Source of the DNA: Alphaproteobacteria bacterium
GTDB taxonomy: Bacteria; Pseudomonadota; Alphaproteobacteria; Rhodobacterales; Rhodobacteraceae
Reading direction: 5' to 3'
Assembly: GCA_024277955.1 (NCBI GenBank)
Contig: JAJRUE010000013.1
Location: 1-25,850 of the forward strand
DNA length: 25,850 nucleotides
Shown: positions 22,326 through 25,850 of the stretch, piece after piece
Numbering within the stretch: position 1 is the stretch's first letter
How the letters are laid out: the number at the start of each line of letters is the position of its first letter
Position numbers and translations under genes: made by a program
Notes under the pieces: model-generated
Databases searched by the model: none
What the model was told of the DNA's origin: nothing
What the model saw: only the letters and a program-made list of their open reading frames with translations

Positions 22326-22381
22326 GCCCGGCGGCAACGCCGGGCAGCGCCCGACCCGCCCCACAGGGCGGGCGCTGCCCT
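22326..22381 (+). terminator. Strong hairpin pair after the DsbA-like gene; dispersed copy of the 7956-8233 repeat
   Basis: GCCCGGCG/CGCCGGGC (22326-22345) is followed by a 12-bp perfect stem, GGGCAGCGCCCG (22342-22353) with CGGGCGCTGCCC (22369-22380), which can extend inward by CCC/GGG past a bulged A. The sequence repeats the core of the tandem units at 7956 and 8092 with only a few changes. Placed 70 bp after the DsbA-like stop it probably terminates that transcript, making the MttB gene a separate unit. Confidence 0.65.
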
Positions 22382-22502
22382 GATAGCTTCGCAGCCGGGT
22401 CGGTGCGTTCCGAATGCGCGCCAAAAACGACAGTTTCCGTCGCAAACCATCCTGACGCCTGCCCGCCTGCGTGTTTCCCTTGGCCAAAAGGGGAGGCGCG
22501 CG

Positions 22503-24056
22503 ATGACGGGCGACAAGGCGAAACGCCGCCGCAGCGGCGGCCACCGGGGCAACCGGCGCGGCGCAGGCGCGGCGATCGACCAGCCCCCCTGGCGCATCCC
22601 CGTCAACACCGACCGCCCGATCGAGCCGCTCGATGAGGACGGCATCGCCGCCATCCACGGCGCGGCGATGCATATCCTCGAGGAAATCGGTATCGAGTTC
22701 CTGAACGCCGACGCCCGCGCGGTGATGAAACGCGCCGGTTGCACCATCACCGGCACCAACGTGCGCATGGGCCGCGATTTCGTGATGGAGATGGTGGCGC
22801 GCGCCCCGAGCCAGTTCACCATCACCCCGCGCAACCCGGCGCGCGAGGTCACCGTCGGCGGCAAGCATCTGCTGTTCGTGAACGTCTCGTCGCCGCCGAA
22901 CTACTGGGATCTCGAGGTCGGCAAGGTGCCCGGCACGCGGACGCAATGCATGGACCTGCTCAAGCTGACCCAGTTCTTCAACTGCATCCACCTGAGCGCC
23001 GGCTACCCGGTGGAACCGGTGGACGTGCACCCTTCGATCCGCCACCTGGACGTGGTGCATGACAAGCTCTTGATCACCGACAAGGTGGTGCATGCCTATT
23101 CGCTGGGGGCCGAGCGGGTCGAGGACGTGATCGAAATGGTGCGCATCGCCGGCGGGCTTTCGCATGACGAGTTCGAGGCGAAGCCCCACATCTATACCAA
23201 CATCAATTCCACCTCGCCCCTCAAGCACGACGACCTGATGCTCGACGGCTTCATGCGCATGGTGAAACGCGGCCAGGCGGTGATGGTGTCGCCGTTCACG
23301 CTGGCGGGCGCGATGGCGCCGGTGACCATGGCCGGCGCGGTGGCCCAGTCGATCGCCGAAGGGCTGTGCGTGATCGCCATGGCCCAGTTCATGCGCCCCG
23401 GCGCGCCCTGCATCTTTGGAACCTTTACCTCGAACGTCGACATGCGCAGCGGCGCGCCCGCCTTTGGCACCCCGGAATACATGCGCGCGACCCAGATGAC
23501 CGGCCAGATGATGCGGTTCTACGGGTTGCCGATGCGCGCCTCTGGCGTGTGCACCGCAAACGTCCCCGATGCGCAGGCCGCCTGGGAAACCTGCGCCAGC
23601 CTGTGGTCGGCGGTGCAGTCGCGCACCAACGTCGTGGTGCACGCCGCCGGCTGGCTGGAAGGCGGGCTGATCGCCAGTCCCGAAAAATTCGTCATGGATT
23701 GCGAGGTGCTGCAGCAGATCCAGCGTTATTTTGAGCCCGAGATCACCGCCACCGACACCGGCGCGCTGGCGCTCGACGCCATCGCCGAGGTCGGCAGCAG
23801 CGGCCATTTCTTTGGCGCCGAACACACACAGGCCCGCTATCAGGATGCGTTTTACAGCCCGTTCCTGTCGGATTGGTCCAACTACGAAGCCTGGGATCTG
23901 AAGGGGGCCGAATGGACGGTGGAACGCGCCCACCGCATCTACAAGGATATCGTGAACAGCTTTGAACCCCCGCCGATGGCGCCGGCGATCCGCGAAGAAC
24001 TGGCCGCCTTCGTGGCCCGGCGCAAGGCCGAGGGCGGCGCGCCCACCGACTTTTGA
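22503..24056 (+). CDS. MttB-family (COG5598) methylamine/quaternary-amine-type corrinoid methyltransferase, non-pyrrolysine
   Basis: 517 residues. A basic N-terminal tail (KAKRRRSGGHRGNRRGAGAA) precedes the barrel: IHGAAMHILEEIGIEFLN, MGRDFVMEMVARAPSQFTIT, HLLFVNVSSPPNYWDLEVGK, TDKVVHAYSLGAERVEDVIE, VSPFTLAGAMAPVTMAGAVA, GTFTSNVDMRSGAPAFGTPE and the C-terminal GHFFGAEHTQARYQDAFYSP. These blocks are those of the trimethylamine methyltransferase (MttB) superfamily, TIM-barrel enzymes that move a methyl group from a quaternary or tertiary amine to a corrinoid protein. The frame has no internal TAG, so it is of the non-pyrrolysine class found widely in marine alphaproteobacteria, where glycine betaine-like substrates are usual. 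No corrinoid protein or MtgC/D partner is seen in the window. GGGGAGG precedes ATG 22503. Confidence 0.92.
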   Translation: MTGDKAKRRRSGGHRGNRRGAGAAIDQPPWRIPVNTDRPIEPLDEDGIAAIHGAAMHILEEIGIEFLNADARAVMKRAGCTITGTNVRMGRDFVMEMVARAPSQFTITPRNPAREVTVGGKHLLFVNVSSPPNYWDLEVGKVPGTRTQCMDLLKLTQFFNCIHLSAGYPVEPVDVHPSIRHLDVVHDKLLITDKVVHAYSLGAERVEDVIEMVRIAGGLSHDEFEAKPHIYTNINSTSPLKHDDLMLDGFMRMVKRGQAVMVSPFTLAGAMAPVTMAGAVAQSIAEGLCVIAMAQFMRPGAPCIFGTFTSNVDMRSGAPAFGTPEYMRATQMTGQMMRFYGLPMRASGVCTANVPDAQAAWETCASLWSAVQSRTNVVVHAAGWLEGGLIASPEKFVMDCEVLQQIQRYFEPEITATDTGALALDAIAEVGSSGHFFGAEHTQARYQDAFYSPFLSDWSNYEAWDLKGAEWTVERAHRIYKDIVNSFEPPPMAPAIREELAAFVARRKAEGGAPTDF

Positions 24057-24097
24057 TCCGCGTGCGATCCGCGCGCCGCGATCTGAATGGCGCGAAT

Positions 24098-24143
24098 TTG
24101 CGCGCCGGGTTTGGGCATTTCTTAATAATCGCACGCTAGCGTG
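24098..24143 (+). promoter_or_regulatory. Candidate promoter and palindromic operator before the H-NOX gene
   Basis: In the 138-bp gap after the MttB gene an AT-rich CTTAATAATC (24121-24130), a possible -10 with TTGCGC (24098-24103) about 19 bp upstream, is followed directly by a perfect 12-bp palindrome CACGCTAGCGTG (24132-24143), 51 bp before the ATG. A regulator bound there would sit at the transcription start. The promoter hexamers are poor; the palindrome itself is certain. Confidence 0.35.
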
Positions 24144-24194
24144 TTCGCGACATCATCGCCCGGCCGCCAGGGTCCGGCAACCAGGGATCGTGAC

Positions 24195-24782
24195 ATGCAT
24201 GGGCTGATAAACCGCTCTATCCAGTGTTTCATCCGGGATACCTATGGTCCGGATCGCTGGGCCGAAGTGGCGCGCGGCGCCGAACTTGGCTTTGTGAGCT
24301 TCGAAGCGCTGCTGACCTACCCGGATCACATGACGGTGCAGGTGATCGATGTGGCCTGCGAAATCCTGGGCAAGCCCTGCGATACGTTTCTTGAGGATCT
24401 GGGCACCTATCTGGTGTCGCACCCGAACCTGGAACCGGTGCGCCGGCTGCTGCGCTTTGGCGGCGAAACCTTCATGGAATTCCTGTGTTCGCTGGATGAT
24501 CTGCCCGAACGCGCCCGGCTTGCGGTGCCGGACCTGATCCTGCCGACGATCGAGGTGCGCGATCATTCCACCGGCTCGATGACCATCCGGATTTCGCGCG
24601 GGATACCGGGTTTCGGCGTGGTGCTGGTGGGGGTCTTGCGCGCCATCGCCGATGACTATGGCGCGCTTGCGCTGCTGGAATACAAGGGGCGCAGAGGGCA
24701 CGAGGAACTGATCTCGGTCCAGTTGCTGGAAACCGCGTTCAGCCAGGGGCGCGAATTCAAACTGGCGCCAAAGGGGGCATGA
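24195..24782 (+). CDS. H-NOX (haem NO-binding, HNOB) family protein lacking the canonical proximal histidine
   Basis: 195 residues. N-terminal MHGLINRSIQCFIRDTYGPD RWAEV and the YPDHMTVQVIDVACEILGKP, FLEDLGTYLVSHPNLEPVRR and LRFGGETFMEFLCSLDDLPE blocks are the H-NOX fold, which senses NO/O2 through haem and controls a partner cyclase or kinase. In canonical members the LDxxH motif supplies the proximal haem ligand; here it reads LDDLP (P104), with no His between 77 and 123. The YxSxR haem-propionate motif is also not intact (TIRISRG near 130-136). So either haem is bound differently or the protein senses without haem. ATG 24195 is the first start before the fold. Its stop TGA directly abuts the ATG of the HNOBA-GGDEF cyclase, its likely partner. 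Confidence 0.85.
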   Translation: MHGLINRSIQCFIRDTYGPDRWAEVARGAELGFVSFEALLTYPDHMTVQVIDVACEILGKPCDTFLEDLGTYLVSHPNLEPVRRLLRFGGETFMEFLCSLDDLPERARLAVPDLILPTIEVRDHSTGSMTIRISRGIPGFGVVLVGVLRAIADDYGALALLEYKGRRGHEELISVQLLETAFSQGREFKLAPKGA

Positions 24783-25850
24783 ATGCAATCAGACGGCCAA
24801 ACCGTGGAAATCGGCGTCGAAGCGCTTGACCGGCTGATGCCGATGCACCTGCTGATCCGGCCCTCGGGCCATATCGAACGGGTGGCCCCGACGCTGGCGC
24901 GTCTGCAACAGGGGCGCGATCTGGTGGGGAACCGCTTTCTCGAGATGTTCGAACTGCGCCGCCCGCGCTGCAACCTGCACAGGGTCGCCGATCTGCGCGC
25001 CATCGCCGGCAAAGCGCTGCGGCTGCAGTTCCGCGACCCGCCGCATACCAGTCTCAAGGGCATTTTGCTGGCGCGCGGCGACGGGCGGGGGTTTCTGGTC
25101 AACCTGTCCTTTGGCCTGTCGGTGATCGAGGCGGTGCAGGAGTTTCACCTGACCAACGGCGATTTCGCCCCCACCGACCTGGCCATCGAGATGCTGTATA
25201 TGGTCGAGGCCAAGACCGCCGTGATGGAGGAATCGCGCAAGCTGAACCAGCGCCTGGAAAGCGCCCGCCTGGCGGCTGAAGAACAGGCGGTGACCGACAT
25301 GCTGACGGGCCTGCGCAACCGGCGCGCGATGGACAAGGTGCTGGCCCGGCTGACCGCCAACGGCACGTCGTTCGGGCTGATGCACCTGGACCTGGACTAC
25401 TTCAAGGCGGTCAACGACACGCTTGGCCACGCGGCGGGGGATTACGTGTTGCAGGAAGCGGCGGAAATCCTGCGCCAGGAAACCCGCAAGGGCGATACCG
25501 TGGCGCGTGTCGGGGGCGACGAATTCGTGCTTATTTTCGAAGGGCTTACCGACCGCGAAAAGCTGATGAACATCGCCCAGCGGATCGTCCGGCGGCTGGA
25601 AGAACCGGTGGTCTTCCAGGGCCGGGTCTGCCGGATCTCGGGCTCGATCGGCTTTACCACCTCGGATTTCTACGACCAGCCCGACCTCGACCGGATGCTG
25701 TCGGACGCGGATGTAGCGCTCTATGCCTCGAAGCACCGGGGCCGGGCCTGCACGACCATGGTGACCGAGGAACTTCTGGAAGAAGCCAACATGGCAGCCG
25801 AGGGCGAAGACATGCCGGCGGGCGGCAAACCCGCCGCGCGCCAGCGGCAC
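24783..25850 (+). CDS. HNOBA-GGDEF diguanylate cyclase, partner of the H-NOX protein, 3' end cut by the window
   Basis: 356 residues are visible and the frame is open at the last base. Residues about 15-140 are an HNOBA-like (PAS-related) sensor-partner domain: LDRLMPMHLLIRPSGHIERV, GNRFLEMFELRRP, LKGILLARGDGRGFLVNLSF, FHLTNGDFAPTDLAIEMLYM. A signalling helix follows (142-170). The GGDEF domain starts at TDMLTGLRNRRAM (171-183) with DLDYFKAVNDTLGHAAGD, active-site GGDEF (244-248) and an I-site RKGD (235-238) five residues ahead, so it should be an active, feedback-inhibited c-di-GMP synthase. Stop and start abut (TGAATG) with the H-NOX gene, indicating translational coupling. H-NOX/cyclase pairs of this kind regulate c-di-GMP in response to NO in other bacteria. 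A further C-terminal domain (for example EAL) could lie beyond the edge; the last 25 residues look like a linker. Confidence 0.9.
   Translation, partial: MQSDGQTVEIGVEALDRLMPMHLLIRPSGHIERVAPTLARLQQGRDLVGNRFLEMFELRRPRCNLHRVADLRAIAGKALRLQFRDPPHTSLKGILLARGDGRGFLVNLSFGLSVIEAVQEFHLTNGDFAPTDLAIEMLYMVEAKTAVMEESRKLNQRLESARLAAEEQAVTDMLTGLRNRRAMDKVLARLTANGTSFGLMHLDLDYFKAVNDTLGHAAGDYVLQEAAEILRQETRKGDTVARVGGDEFVLIFEGLTDREKLMNIAQRIVRRLEEPVVFQGRVCRISGSIGFTTSDFYDQPDLDRMLSDADVALYASKHRGRACTTMVTEELLEEANMAAEGEDMPAGGKPAARQRH

Noticed and set aside
22503..24056. Pyrrolysine-containing MttB
   Set aside because: The frame has no internal TAG over its full family length, so it belongs to the non-pyrrolysine class.
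21459..24134. Long open frame of 891 codons on the minus strand
   Set aside because: It is antisense to three genes with clear family motifs and ribosome sites (DsbA-like, MttB-like and the HAD end), and its own sequence is shadow-like.
24789..25850. Minus-strand open frame at the right edge
   Set aside because: The plus strand encodes a clear HNOBA-GGDEF protein over the same bases.

Overview
The window is a GC-rich (well over 60% by eye) chromosomal segment from an alphaproteobacterium, most likely a Rhodobacterales/Roseobacter-group organism. This rests on the alphaproteobacterial-type LexA box (GTTC-N7-GTTC), the divergent PleD-type diguanylate cyclase/DUF3572 pair, the H-NOX/diguanylate cyclase pair, the degenerate HIGH/KMSKS form of MetRS and the overall protein character. 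No rRNA, tRNA, CRISPR array, transposase or integrase was seen. Almost all sequence is coding and no gene is clearly broken; the first and last genes are cut by the window edges.

Layout. (1) 1-5000: the tail of an outer-membrane autotransporter-type protein on +, then a minus-strand block of a thioredoxin-like protein, an unidentified membrane protein with conserved cysteines, methionyl-tRNA synthetase and an MFS transporter. (2) 5100-8300: a membrane-anchored ClpP-like protein, a stand-alone ImuA-like protein with a LexA box in front of it, a Tas-like aldo/keto reductase and a tandem intergenic repeat. (3) 8300-12620: an XRE regulator divergent from a tightly overlapping DUF2061/desaturase/EamA transporter operon, then a convergent Nudix/DUF983 pair, separated by a stack of perfect palindromes. 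(4) 13000-15250: an extracytoplasmic signalling operon of four-EF-hand periplasmic protein, ECF sigma factor, small membrane protein (probable anti-sigma) and CnrX/Spy-like periplasmic sensor, ending in a 27-bp tandem repeat. (5) 15480-17290: a PleD-type cyclase divergent from a DUF3572 gene. (6) 17306-24056: the accessory highlight, a 1065-residue fused cobamide-dependent reductive dehalogenase, divergent from a HAD phosphatase, a one-cysteine DsbA-like protein and a non-pyrrolysine MttB-family (corrinoid) methyltransferase. (7) 24195-end: an H-NOX-like sensor that appears to lack its haem-ligating histidine, abutting an HNOBA-GGDEF cyclase that runs off the window.

The most notable content is the cytoplasmic, self-contained reductive dehalogenase (duplicated cobalamin-domain fold + two 4Fe-4S clusters + flavin/NAD(P) reductase + 2Fe-2S ferredoxin). 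It should need only NAD(P)H and a cobamide to dehalogenate a substrate in an aerobic cell, and it lies near a second predicted corrinoid-using protein. Two separate c-di-GMP synthesis modules (PleD-type and H-NOX-coupled) flank this accessory region. All functional calls come from reading the translated sequence; no database search was run.
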